The notes under the pieces: model-generated
Told to the model about the DNA's origin: nothing
Seen by the model: the letters and a program-made list of their open reading frames with translations, nothing else
Databases searched by the model: none
Position numbers and translations under genes: made by a program
DNA from: Pleurotus djamor
Taxonomy: Eukaryota > Basidiomycota > Agaricomycetes > Agaricales > Pleurotaceae
Assembly (NCBI GenBank): GCA_029747585.1
Contig: JAPEVF010000071.1
Location: forward strand, 60,546 to 124,545
Reading direction: 5' to 3'
Length of the DNA stretch: 64,000 nt
In this document: positions 1 to 10,297 of the stretch, piece by piece
Position numbering within the stretch: the stretch's first letter is position 1
Layout of the letters: each line of letters starts with the position of its first letter

Positions 1-371
1 TGCTGTACCAAGGCAAGGTGATCGCGAAGCTCCTTTTCAGCTCGCTGGAGCTGTAGAAGAGTCCTTCTTTCGGATAGCTTCCTCGAAGACAGGTCGTGAA
101 TCGCGGTGGCGTAACTTTTGGAAGAACATTCTCAGAAAGAAACCGTTCAAAACGGAGACGACTCGGACTTCACGAAAGACAGGTCATCAGTATTGAGTAT
201 TTCTGCCACTTCCGTAAGTGTTCGGAGCCTTTCTTTACAGGTTTTGGGCAAATTATCTGCGATGGCTACTATGATGATCATTCCGTTGATTCCTGAAAAG
301 ATGGCGAAATTTTACGCACCCTCCAGCGAACTGGACTCTGATGTGGATTCTGACTTGCTAGGATCTGGCAT
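1..371 (-). CDS. Partial gene (5' end): unrecognised coiled-coil protein
   Basis: The gene reads leftwards from an ATG at 369-371 and runs off the left edge, so its 3' part is missing. A first exon (320-371) encodes a Ser/Glu-rich N-terminus starting MPDPSKSES. A GT-AG intron of about 51 nt (269-319) leads to an exon encoding a helix-rich stretch (KTCKERLRTLTEVAEIL). A weaker 39-nt intron (115-153) leads to a third exon with a strongly charged heptad-like segment (RRTLLQLQRAEKEL) that continues to position 1. Supporting the model, the two introns join three open blocks in phase and all three blocks have the composition of a soluble helical protein. I do not recognise the family. The coiled coil suggests a structural or complex-forming role, which is inference only. 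The second intron boundary and the start codon are the least certain parts. Confidence 0.5.
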
Positions 372-1034
372 GTTGATAGCGAAGAAAAGTTATAGTAGGG
401 TTGATAACGNAAAAAATGGCAAAGAGCTGGGTACTAACACAAGCGTACAGTGACCGGAGTCACAGGATTCGAAGTTCACACAGGGACCTCTCGCATCGCT
501 CAGTCAACAACACTGCCAACAAGAGTCAGGACGCCTACTTACTAGGCACTGAGTTCATAGGTATGATATGTTGTACATGGTGCGAGTGATTCTATCGGTT
601 CTACATGTAATTTACAAAAAAAAAGTGCAAGGTGAGAAGTCCAGCTATAAAGATGGTCATAGTGTAAGGAAGTGATCAAGTCAAGACGTTCAGCGGGCTC
701 CTAGTAGTCTGGGAGATGGGAAGGATGTGGTAGCCACACAGCTGTGTGCGGGCTCAACGACGATGGTGTAAATAAGCAAGAAGGTCGGAGTTGTAAGCGG
801 GAAAAGGTAAAGAAGGTCAGTTTCGGAGCAGGACCAGTATGGTAAAAATGGCTTCGAGTCAAATAGATTGATGCTATGACGCGCAACCAAAAATGTCCCA
901 GGATGAAGCGGACTTTCTGAGCCGTGTGCGAAGCTTGTGTTCTAGGATTAGGAAGGACAAAACAACGCTATCCTGAATTTCAGCTGCATCAGGCTGTAGG
1001 ACCAGGAATGCAGGAACGGTCGATGAAAGATTGT
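372..1034. other. Intergenic, no gene seen
   Basis: This stretch lies upstream of the partial gene that starts at 371 and downstream of the DUF6593-like gene. It contains a short A-run near 616-625 and a single N near 410. Short open frames on both strands lack supporting splice sites or recognisable composition. I see no RNA gene or repeat. Confidence 0.5.
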
Positions 1035-1568
1035 TCACGACCAGCTTCGAGGAACGCTGAAACCAAGCGATAGGAACTCTAGGAGATTCCCCTTTGTAAA
1101 GCTATAGGGGAATAAGCAGTGGTTCCTTCTCGGAGAACCGAGATACGTACGACCAGCTTCCCGTCCTTTGAGAACTTCCATAAGAGTACAGTCTCCCCGA
1201 CGTGTAAAGTTGCTGGACTGAAGTTCGTCAGACACGGATTTGGCAGAGAAGTATAGGACCCACAAGATACGCCAGCCTTGAGTTGGCTTTACTAGTTTCG
1301 TCACCCTGAAGGCTTTTCCTTCATCAATGGAGATACGGTCAGATCTCATCCGTCGTCGCGTGATGGTGGCAAACGGAACCGCCTGTTCGCCTTTGGTGAC
1401 TACCGTCTCTGCAAGACTCGCGGGCGTAGAAACCTCGTAAGCGACGTCTCCATGCTTTGAATTGACGTGAATCGTGCAGTTCTTCACGCTATCTGGACCG
1501 AGATAAAGGAATTTGGATGTCCGAGAGGGAACTAATCGATGCGACGAAATGGCAGTGGGGTACTGCAT
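1035..1568 (-). CDS. DUF6593-like protein
   Basis: A single uninterrupted frame of about 177 codons starts at the ATG at 1566-1568; the frame is open one residue further but only with a non-ATG codon. The N-terminal half has the pattern I associate with the basidiomycete DUF6593 family: a short lead, then LGPDSVKNCTIH, a beta-strand repeat ending YEVSTP, and a second strand block TITRRRMRSDRISI. These small proteins are expanded in mushroom genomes and have no established function. The C-terminal third matches the family pattern less well, so a missed intron or decay is possible. No signal peptide or membrane segment is visible. The family assignment rests on pattern recognition, not a database search. 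Confidence 0.5.
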   Translation of the reverse strand: MQYPTAISSHRLVPSRTSKFLYLGPDSVKNCTIHVNSKHGDVAYEVSTPASLAETVVTKGEQAVPFATITRRRMRSDRISIDEGKAFRVTKLVKPTQGWRILWVLYFSAKSVSDELQSSNFTRRGDCTLMEVLKGREAGRTYLGSPRRNHCLFPYSFTKGNLLEFLSLGFSVPRSWS

Positions 1569-2764
1569 GCGCAACGAGGGGAGAGTGAAGGAGGAGAGGA
1601 ATAGGGAGAGGAGAAGGCGAAGGCGAAGAGGGGGAGAGAGAGAATAGGTCCCTCGTCATAGTGCGTATTTAAAGTGCGAGTCATGAAAATGACCCATCTG
1701 GCGTCGCCGCGTCCGAGGTTCCATATACCTCTGAATGGGTATTACCAGCGCTCGGGCGCTACAAGACGTAAATGGCTCCAGCACAGCTATGGTGGCTCCC
1801 CCATCACAACGTTTTCGACCACTTGATGTAGGAGTACAAGGTTGATCAGGGAACCTCGTGTATGGGGAGACCACGCTAGCGAGCTGAAATAAACCTATCA
1901 GTACAGCCTTGATACCGTCGACCCCTGTGATGCCGCATGGAAAAATACATGACACATTTCTTCATCACTGCGGGCGTGGTCATACCTACTCAACTGCCCG
2001 AACTGATCCCCGGGCATTTCCCCCTCATTATTATGATGGTAGGAAGCGACCCTTGTGACCCTTTGACAGAACTTCAAGTTCAGTCCTAGGAATTAACAGC
2101 ATTGATAAAACGTACGGGATTACGGTCGCTCCAAAGGTGGACGGATGCCACGGCGGCGTCAGTTTCACCGGATAGCTAGTTGAAGGGAGGTTAATCAATT
2201 TGCTTTACAGAGGGAATGCACTGAGATCCGGTTTATTCTATGATGCCGTTCGTATTGTGGCGACTGAACTTGGGTTGTCGGAATGCATTCGGGCAGGCGG
2301 CGCAGAAGGCATGACGCAAATGCCTTGCGGCGGAAGTAGAATCTTGTGAGTGGTGGATAACTTGCCAACGAGTACGGAAATGTGATTAGTTCGCATTCTT
2401 CCTGTCTGGCATCAAAGCTGTTGAGACATCGTTTCCCTATATTCTAGATGAACCCCCCAGGGGTTCGTTGGATAATGTCATCGAATTGATGTTTCCCCAG
2501 AGGAAATCGTAGAGACGTTGATCGGTCAACGCCCGAGATCCCGCAATCGATGGGTTGAGGGTGAATTTAGTCCTGATCCGCTTGGAGATTTGGCAGCATA
2601 GGCCGGTGGATTTGTTCGCATCCAGAGAACGGCTGCTCATGGTCAACAATTTCGTCGGGACACCGCGGCATCGTTTTGGTATCGTTGGTGGTGTAGATGT
2701 CGTGCGGATAAGGGCAGGGCACAAAGACGACTTCAGCATGGATATTGAAACGTGAATTCTGGTA
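1569..2764. other. Intergenic, no supported gene
   Basis: About 1.2 kb between two leftward genes. A Ser/Arg-rich 100-codon minus-strand frame at 2437-2739 and one at 1656-1955 have no recognisable motif and no splice context linking them to neighbours. The part nearest 1569 is purine-rich and holds the promoter of the DUF6593-like gene. No repeats were seen. Confidence 0.4.
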
Positions 2765-3632
2765 CTAAGTGGACATTAAGACGGGATCTGAAAGGCTCAG
2801 TATCGTGCGTGTTGGCTCAAGGCTATTAGCCATGACGAAACGACCATCTTCAAGGCCCATGAGTGAGAAACGTGCTACCAAAGACAGACCACTCACTAGG
2901 CATATCATTATTTGTTGCTCTCCACACGGCTTCATCATAATCTTTGGCGACACCACTAGCAACATGACGCTTAAGAAGGCGATCCTGGGCCTCGTCAAAG
3001 TCAACATCAATCAGCCACCGCTCGTCGAGTAATTGGGCGCCTTCCACCCATGGCTCAATTGAAAGGAACGTGTAAAGCCCCTCTATGAGGATAATCCGGT
3101 CGTTGGGACGAACGTGAACGGAATCTGGTTCGGGATCCTTGACCGCATGATCGAATGAGGGTGCGTAGACGACTGGTGTCGTTTCAGTGATAGGCTGGCG
3201 TAGAGTCTGTATGAAAGACACATAGGAAGGTCCGTCGAAAGTCCAGTGAATCCCGCGCCTATCAACTTGAGATGACGACGGTGCACACGACGAGGAGAAC
3301 GGTGATAAACGAACCTGTCATGAGCCAATTTCGGATCAGGCATCGCGTCCAATTGGGCTCTCGTCAGATGCCAACCGTCTAGTCCAACGAGCACAACGCC
3401 AACATCCTTTAGTTCGCCGTCATCAGCCAACAGAATCCTTGTTTTCTTGACGATGACCTCTGCGAGTGTTGATTTGCCTGATGCCGGTATGCCCGACAAA
3501 CCCACTAGCAGACGGGAATTCTTTGGAATCCTAGGAGGAATTCGAGGTCGTTTGAGGCAGAAACCCGATGCATACTCACTCCTGGATACGGGTGGAAAGC
3601 AAATGGGCAAGTTCGTCTGTTTCACGCTCCAT
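2765..3632 (-). CDS. P-loop kinase of the phosphoribulokinase/uridine kinase superfamily (Yfh7-like)
   Basis: Four exons (3580-3632, 3315-3530, 2897-3258, 2765-2847) joined by three GT-AG introns of 49-56 nt give an unbroken protein of 237 residues. Walker A is GIPASGKST near residue 30. A DGWHLTRAQLD block follows, then a WTFDGPSYV block created exactly across intron 2, an IEGLYTFL strand, a basic RLLKRHV segment and NDMPNGRFV, created exactly across intron 3. This order is that of the fungal uridine-kinase-like proteins related to yeast Yfh7, which carry an NTP-binding kinase fold whose physiological substrate is not settled. No targeting signal is visible, so a cytosolic location is likely. 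The start was chosen because it opens a short conserved helical exon (MERETDELAHLL). Its ATG lies 170 bp from the divergent GH71/99-like gene. Confidence 0.88.
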
Positions 3633-3802
3633 GGCGGTGAGAGGCGCCTCTGACGAGCGCTGCGAACCACGACGATCACGGAGAAGCCCCTGTCAAGTCT
3701 TGTGCGGATTGCCCATAACCCTCTTTCTTTATTACCACCATGTCAAGCAGCGTCGCGAGGGAGAGAATANTGANGAGGTCCGTTAATTGATCTCATTTTT
3801 GT

Positions 3803-6800
3803 ATGAGCCGTCTCAACCGGACGTTCAGAGCAAACCCCTCCACCATCCAGGACAAATTTCTCGTATGTGCTAGTTCCATTNCAAGGAATAGAGCNACAGT
3901 TTCAACGCGACTAGGTTGGTTACCAAGGATGGTTCACCTGTGGTGGAGATGGAGAACCCGTTGGTCCAGGTATGCTTCGTTGAGGTCGGAGTATGGACGA
4001 TAGTTGATTGTCTCGCAAGGTCACCACGGTTGGCTTCATTGGATGAATTGTCCGATCCCAGATGGTGGTCATCCCAACATCGATCTGTGGCCTGATGTAT
4101 CCGATTACTCGCCGTCCGAACTATTCTCTGCGCCTGGATTGAAATACTCCTCAGGAGATCAGGCATTCCTGTTCTCCTCGCGGCATCCTAAAACAGTTCA
4201 GCGGTCAGGCCTTAAACATGTTTTAAGCGTTTCAGGAAGCTAAAGAATGTGCAGGCATTTCAACTGGATGGCGAAACATGGCGTTGACGGAGCTTTTCTC
4301 CAGCGATTTGCTACAGAGGTTGATGTTGATGCGGGGAGCCTTGGGATCAGGCGTATACGCGATGAAGTCGGTCAACGCGTGCGAGAAGCCGCGGAGAAGG
4401 AAGGACGTGTATTTGCCATTATGTGCGTTNNACCCGCAGCCTCCCTTGGTTTACTGACGCGCTTCTCTAGGTACGATGTAACTGGATTACCTGCCAATCG
4501 CGTATTGCACGTCATCCAGAATGACTGGACCCATCTCATTCGTAATCAAGGGCTTCTAGATAGTCCAAACTATCTCAGAGAGAAGCNGAAGGCCGTGGTG
4601 GCACTGTGGGGTGCGTTCGAGCGCAATTTGACCATCCAAGCTGTTGTTCATGCCGTTTCCTAGGGTTTGGATTTGACAATGCTGGACATTCGCCTGACTT
4701 GGTGCGCGCCGTCTGCAATTTCCTATCTCAGAACACCCCAGGAGGCGTATATNTTGTCGCTGGAGTCCCGACGCACTGGCGTACCCACACAAATGACGCT
4801 GACCGGAATCCTGGGTTTATGGATGTGTGGATGAACCATTTCGACGCAATATCGCCTTGGACTGTGGGTCGATTCAAAGATGAAGAAGAAGCCGACCACT
4901 TTTCGACCACTGTCATGAAGGTTGATNTAGAACACATCAAGAAGAATAATGATAGGGCCGAGTTTTCCGGTGGCAAGAAGATAGACTATATTCCGGTGGT
5001 CTTCCCTGGGTTTTCTGTGAGGACGTCTCGAGGTTACCTGTATCTTGTGTTGATCTCTTAACACAGGGGTACAATATGACGCAAGGAAAATGGGAATACA
5101 ATGGAATCAAACGCAACGGGGGCAAGTTCTTGTGGAAACAGATATCCAATGCTCGGCGACTAGGCGTCCGAACAATGTACGGCGCCATGTGGGATGAGTG
5201 AGTCTATCCGCGATCTACTCGATTACCGATTCGCATTGACCTGGAAATAGATATGATGAAGGGACGGCGCTGATGCCAGTCATAGAGAAGAAGCGACTTC
5301 TTCCCAAATCTGACAAGTTCCCCTTCCTTGCATTGGATGAGGACGGCTTCGATCTTCCTTCTGACTGGTTTGTCAAGTCCATATGTCGAGGTTTTCTTGG
5401 TAACCTGACCCCCATCCTAGGTACATGCGCATTTGTGGNTTCGCAGCCGAAGGACTCCGGAGTGAGCGTCGCATCCACGATTCCTTCCCTTCGAAAGAAC
5501 TACAGGACTACTGGGCAAGTCGCCCAAAATACGAAGAAGTCGATGTTAAATGTGGCGAGTTCGTTTCCAGCTCGAGTTCTGGCGGCGGGGGAGGGTCAGG
5601 TGGTGGGGATGGTCAAAGCTACGAAGACTGGCTTTCAGCCCAGAAAGAGAAGGAAGATGGGCCACCTCCACCTCCGTATACCCTTGAAGCAGAAGAACCG
5701 GAGCCCTCGCGACAGCCACAACAGGCAACCCCTAACATTTCTACCGGCACGCCTTCGGTTCCAGTTCAAGTTGAGCCTCAGCCTCAATCACCGCCATCGC
5801 AGGAACCCTCGCAGCCGCAGATCCATCTTCCAACGAATCACAGTGGTCCTTCTCAGGCTGCTGGGGCACTTCAAGCAATGAATCAGGCCATCAATACTCA
5901 TTTCCCCAATCCTCCGTACCAGCACCCAGTCTCGGGATCGACCTACCCTTCTTCATACCCTCANGGACAACCAATTACTGGCGCGATTGTAAATGACCCC
6001 ATCGCANCCTTGACTAACGACTTCGGTAGACAAAGCATCTCTTCTTCCGGTCCCATTTCCGGTCCCGGTATACCACCGACTTCTCCCAATTTACAATCCC
6101 GACCACCTCTACACCCGAGTCATCCTTCGGCGCAAAACAGACCTCCGCGCCCTTCTTCTCAGCAAGGTCGGCCTCCGACTGCTTCACCACCGACATCCAA
6201 GCCTACTTCGCCTGGCCCTATCGCAACTTCATTTCCCAATCATCACCAACAAACTCAACCACCACACGCTTCACAAGGTGGTTGGTCACAAGCTCAATGG
6301 CCACCTCCTGACTGGCAAGTTAATCGCCCAACCCAATCGTCCCCACCCCAGCAGCATCAGCAGCCGTACAACCCAGTTTCATACCCTGGCAATTCACCAT
6401 CACACCATCAACAGTACCAAACTTCATATCCGACTGCGTCATTTCCTGATTCTAATCAGCCAACACTTGGAGCCAATCTATCGAGACCAAATTCATACAC
6501 CGCTGGATATGGACAACAGTCGAACCGACCGCCTTCTCGACCCCATGCATCTATTGGACATGGTCCTCGACCCACCAGTTCGCAAAGTCCTGAGCCAGCA
6601 AGTCAACCACCTCAGTCACCCACATATGGCGCCTACCCTCCTTCGTTAGCATCAGGACCACCGACAACGTACCCAGGAAGTTCGAGTTCCTCGACTTATC
6701 CAGGGCAGGTGTCTACCTATCCAGGACAATCTTCTTATGGCCCGTCCCAACCTGGTAGCTCTTCGTACCCTGGTGGACCGTCGTTCCCGACTATTCCAAC

Positions 6801-7416
6801 ACCGTTCGGTCCCACCTCTGGATATGGCTCTAACGTTTCTAGCTACCCTGGTCAATCAAGTTACGGTCCTAGTCCTTCCCCTTCGCCTCATGATACTACA
6901 ACTCAGAACCCATCGCCGTACGGGCTTCCTGGACCGTCTTTTCCTGAGGTGCCTAGTCTAGGCGCACCTCAGCAGTCTTATCCGCCCAATGATTACGGTG
7001 CTTCTCAACCTCAATTAAACTCGTTTGGAGAAAACGAGCCCAATAATAGTTGGCAAAACACTCCGCCCCCGCCTTCACCCGCGCCGCCCCCAATGCCTCC
7101 TCGTAAGTGAATTCCCCAAGGTGACATCGCTTGCAGCTCATTCAGGCTCCTCTGTCAGGTCCTCCTACAACGTCTCAGAACTCTGCCTCATTCTTCCCTA
7201 CTCCATCAACATCATCGACCTCATCAGGCGCGTTTGGTTTCGCCCTGAGCGCGGTTGATAGGGTAGCTGGTCGCGACACCCGCGCACAGTTGGAGAACCT
7301 TGCCCAAAGTACGTATCACCCGCTCCCTTTGCTGTTGATTAGTAAAAATAAGTTTGACTGATTGACGGGGACTCTTGTCAGCGGGTACGAAGTTCTTCAA
7401 GAAAATGACAAGGTGA
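3803..7416 (+). CDS. GH71/GH99-like glycoside hydrolase with a long Pro/Gln/Ser-rich C-terminal tail
   Basis: About ten exons. The N-terminal ~400 residues match the GH71/GH99-related proteins often annotated as xylosidase/arabinosidase: VGYQGWF (formed across intron 1), HHGWLHW, a DGAFLQRF strand, FGFDNAG, VFPGFSGYN and WDEYDEGTALMPV, each of the last three formed across an intron. From about 5560 the protein becomes a roughly 550-residue disordered tail rich in Pro, Gln, Ser and Tyr, with Gly repeats and a PPPY motif (5668-5679). It ends in a short amphipathic segment spread over two further small exons, with TKFFKKMTR before the stop at 7414-7416. There is no signal peptide, so the enzyme is probably intracellular, unusual for a glycan hydrolase. 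Several Ns lie in frame and stand for real bases. Substrate and catalytic residues cannot be assigned here. Confidence 0.82.
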
Positions 7417-8480
7417 ATGGATTTTTGGGGTCTGTTTACTTGGTATTGCTGTGGGTTCTCGAGAGTTGTGACGCAATTGCTGAATTGTATAAAATTTTCC
7501 GTACGCGTAAGTAATATATAATTGTTCTTGTTCCCCAGCTGCCTGTCGCGGCGACGATGGGAATGTCGAATGCATTCAACAGAGATTGAAAAATATGGGT
7601 GAATTGTTACTGATGCCCCTAGGCTATGTGAATGTCCACCGTTTGGGGTTTCTCGAATCTCATTACGTGCGGTGGTCGTAAGCTTCGACTCCCTGGGTAA
7701 GTGATGCCGCTCCTGTTCCACTGAACATCCGATGATCTCACCAGATAGGTCATTCTATCCAGCAACTCTTCCCATCGCAGAGTTCATCGATAAAGAGCTT
7801 CGGTATCTGTAAACGGACATGAACCACTTTCTTGCCACAATTCACTGTACGGTGGGAAAGGAAAACTCAATGGTTGCCTAGTACGGGTTGTCGACGGCCA
7901 CAAGGCGCGTCGACCGCGCACTCAAAGTGACATGAACGGATCTCATGAAGGAAGAATGTGCGGAAGACGCAGATTCAACTGAGATATCTGTGAGCGACAA
8001 TTAACATATTACGCCTTGCTGCAAGCTCTATTTGGCTTTTATGGACTTCCGTAGAAGCAGCCCCATAATTGCCGGTGGCCATGAGGTCAACTGGTGGCTT
8101 CTTCAGTTGCCCCCTAGGTCTCATGCATTCGTAGCGTAAGGTTTGTGCAACTTAGAAAGAACCAGGTGAATCCCTTTTCTACTGTTTGTTTTTCCCTCGT
8201 TTGCAGTGCACTGGCACATATGTTTTTCCAGGAATCGATGAGGTATCCAAGCGTGGCGAGGAAAAGTGCCTCATTTTCCGCGCACGAAATGGGTCAGGTA
8301 TGCTTCAGGGCTTCTATCAGCTTGTGTGAAATCTTAACTTGCCTCGCGCCTTTGTGTCCAGGGGTTCTTCATGGTTCTCGTAGTCACGTAACCTCACAAG
8401 TGGAACCAGCGTTCCAAATTGCACATCGATATATAACAAGATCATGGATCCTATGAAGGCCTCCCCGAACATTGCCGCTG
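7417..8480. other. Intergenic, promoter of zinc-finger gene
   Basis: About 1.1 kb with no supported gene. It includes AT-rich stretches around 7480-7530 and short opposite-strand frames without motifs. The downstream zinc-finger gene is the only likely user of this region. Another in-frame-looking ATG at 8444 leads into the wrong frame. Confidence 0.4.
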
Positions 8481-10076
8481 ATGGACCACTATGCTCCCCA
8501 GTTGTCGCCCTACCCGCAACCTGGCCTTGCTGCTTCAACTTCGAGCCAGACCCTTCACTACGACTACAGCTACACCTACGCCACAGCTCCATCGCCCTCG
8601 AACTTGCCTTACAGTGGCTTCTCAACCAGATCGCCTGCTCGGTATGATCATGAAGCCTTTACTACGCCTGGCTACGCTACATATGGGGGACTATCGTCCA
8701 GCCAACTCGCCACCACGACAACGAATTACCCATATGATGATACGGTTTTGGCAATCCCTGGGCCTTCATCGTCACAAGACCCTTCAGTAGCTCAGTCTAG
8801 CCAACCGGGCGACAGCGGCTTCCGCGGCGTCTACGCTCCGAGCGTGCAGCATGGTTGGACATGGGCATCAGTTTCGCCTTATGCAGTACAAGCGCAAGGG
8901 CAAGAAGCCACTTCGTATGCATCTGGAGCTGAAGCTCCGAATCACCTTAAAACTCGGTCGGTCTCAAGTACCAGCAGTAACGAGCTACGGACCCCGACAG
9001 CTCAACTTCCTACTCCTGCTGCTATGGCCGTCTTGCTTCATTCGACCGCACGCACCCAAAGTCTTGAGGCGAATGTGCCTCCTCAAACACAATCAGCCGG
9101 TGTTGCCCTACAAAACGCAGCAAACGAGTCGTTTGCTANCCCCTCAACGCGCCGATGAGGAACGAGAACCCGCGGAAGGTGGCACTACCACGTCTTCACA
9201 ATCCGATCCCCCTTCTAGAGAACGTCGTCACGGTTGCTGGATGTGCCATAAAAGTTTTGACCGTCAGTTTACCCTTGTTGAAGCAGCCGCACTCTCTCAC
9301 TTTCAGCTTTTTATATGTAGGCCCTAGCACTTTACGAAAGGTAAATCTCTACCCCAATATCTTTACGAACTGATTGATTTACGGCATTGTAGCACCTCCT
9401 TGTCCACACTGGCGAAAAAGGTGAGATTTTCGGTATCCTGATTTGGGTGGCTTAGAGTCTGACGGCATTTCAGCGTTCAAGTGTGACACTTGTGGGCGTC
9501 GGTTCGGAGTCGCGTCGAACCTCAATAGACACGTTCGCAAGTGCATTCTCAAGCCAGTCAACACTATTCACCGCGAATCCCCAAACTCCTCTCCAACGAC
9601 CACCACGTCTTCTCCCACAGACGCACCAACTACTGGTGCTGTAGCCGAAGGTTCGGTCGACCAGGCGCCAGTGACCACGTCCCCGAAACGTAAACGCCGA
9701 CGCGACACAGCTACTTCCAACTCCAATTCGTCGACTAACGAACAAGACGAAAAAGCGCTTACTAAACCTAAGCGTCGTCGCAGAGCCCCGTCTCCATCCA
9801 AATGGATTCCCACCTCTCTCCTTCGCTTTGACTTGAACTCGGAGGTCATGAAGAAATCTGTACCGGTTCCCCTCCCCCCCGNCTATCCCTTCCAGGGTTG
9901 AAGAGAGGAACTCATGGGATGAAAACGACGAGAGACCATATCATCCTATGGGGTGGATGAACAAACTGCCTGGCCCCGGACTCGGTCATGGATTTGGGCT
10001 GGGAATGAAGGATCTGGGAAATCTAAACCTTGCGGGTACTGGAGGGTTCATGTTGGGTAGGCTTTCGGTGTACTGA
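8481..10076 (+). CDS. C2H2-type two-finger transcription factor
   Basis: The start is the ATG at 8481 (MDHYAPQLSPYPQP), opening a Ser/Tyr/Pro-rich presumed activation region of about 230 residues. The zinc-finger core is spread over four exons: exon 1 to 9262, a 20-nt microexon 9321-9340, a 28-nt exon 9393-9420, and 9474 onward. Spliced, finger 1 has C-x2-C-x12-H-x3-H spacing with a THTGEK-type linker (VHTGEK), and finger 2 has C-x2-C-x12-H-x3-C spacing. A basic, nuclear-localisation-like region (PKRKRRR, KPKRRRRAPS) follows. Two single Ns (9139 and 9882) break the frame. Omitting each restores continuous coding up to a stop at 10074-10076, with a Gly/Leu-rich end (GPGLGHGFGLGM). Role: nuclear DNA-binding regulator with unknown targets. 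Confidence 0.8.
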
Positions 10077-10297
10077 GCTGGATGTCTTGTGATATTGCGG
10101 AGTTCCCTTGATGTCTTAGCGCGGAAGGATATATTTTATATACAAGTTGTGTCAACGGTTCCCCTTATTTCTTGACCTTGATTTTTGGACATTCCTCAAT
10201 CCCTATTTTGCCTCCTTGCTGAAGCCCACGTGATTAGTCACATCCTTGTTCCTGCATTCCATCACGTCGCGTCCTCGTACCATCCCAGGATTGAAAG

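Noticed and set aside
1656..1955. Minus-strand open frame of 99 codons
   Set aside because: No motif, no splice partner, composition unlike a protein; likely chance.
2437..2739. Minus-strand 100-codon frame next to the kinase gene
   Set aside because: No recognisable domain and not connected by splice sites to the kinase, whose own stop at 2765 is well supported.
8444..8647. Alternative start for the zinc-finger gene
   Set aside because: The ATG at 8444 is in a different frame that soon ends; the ATG at 8481 opens the long coding frame.
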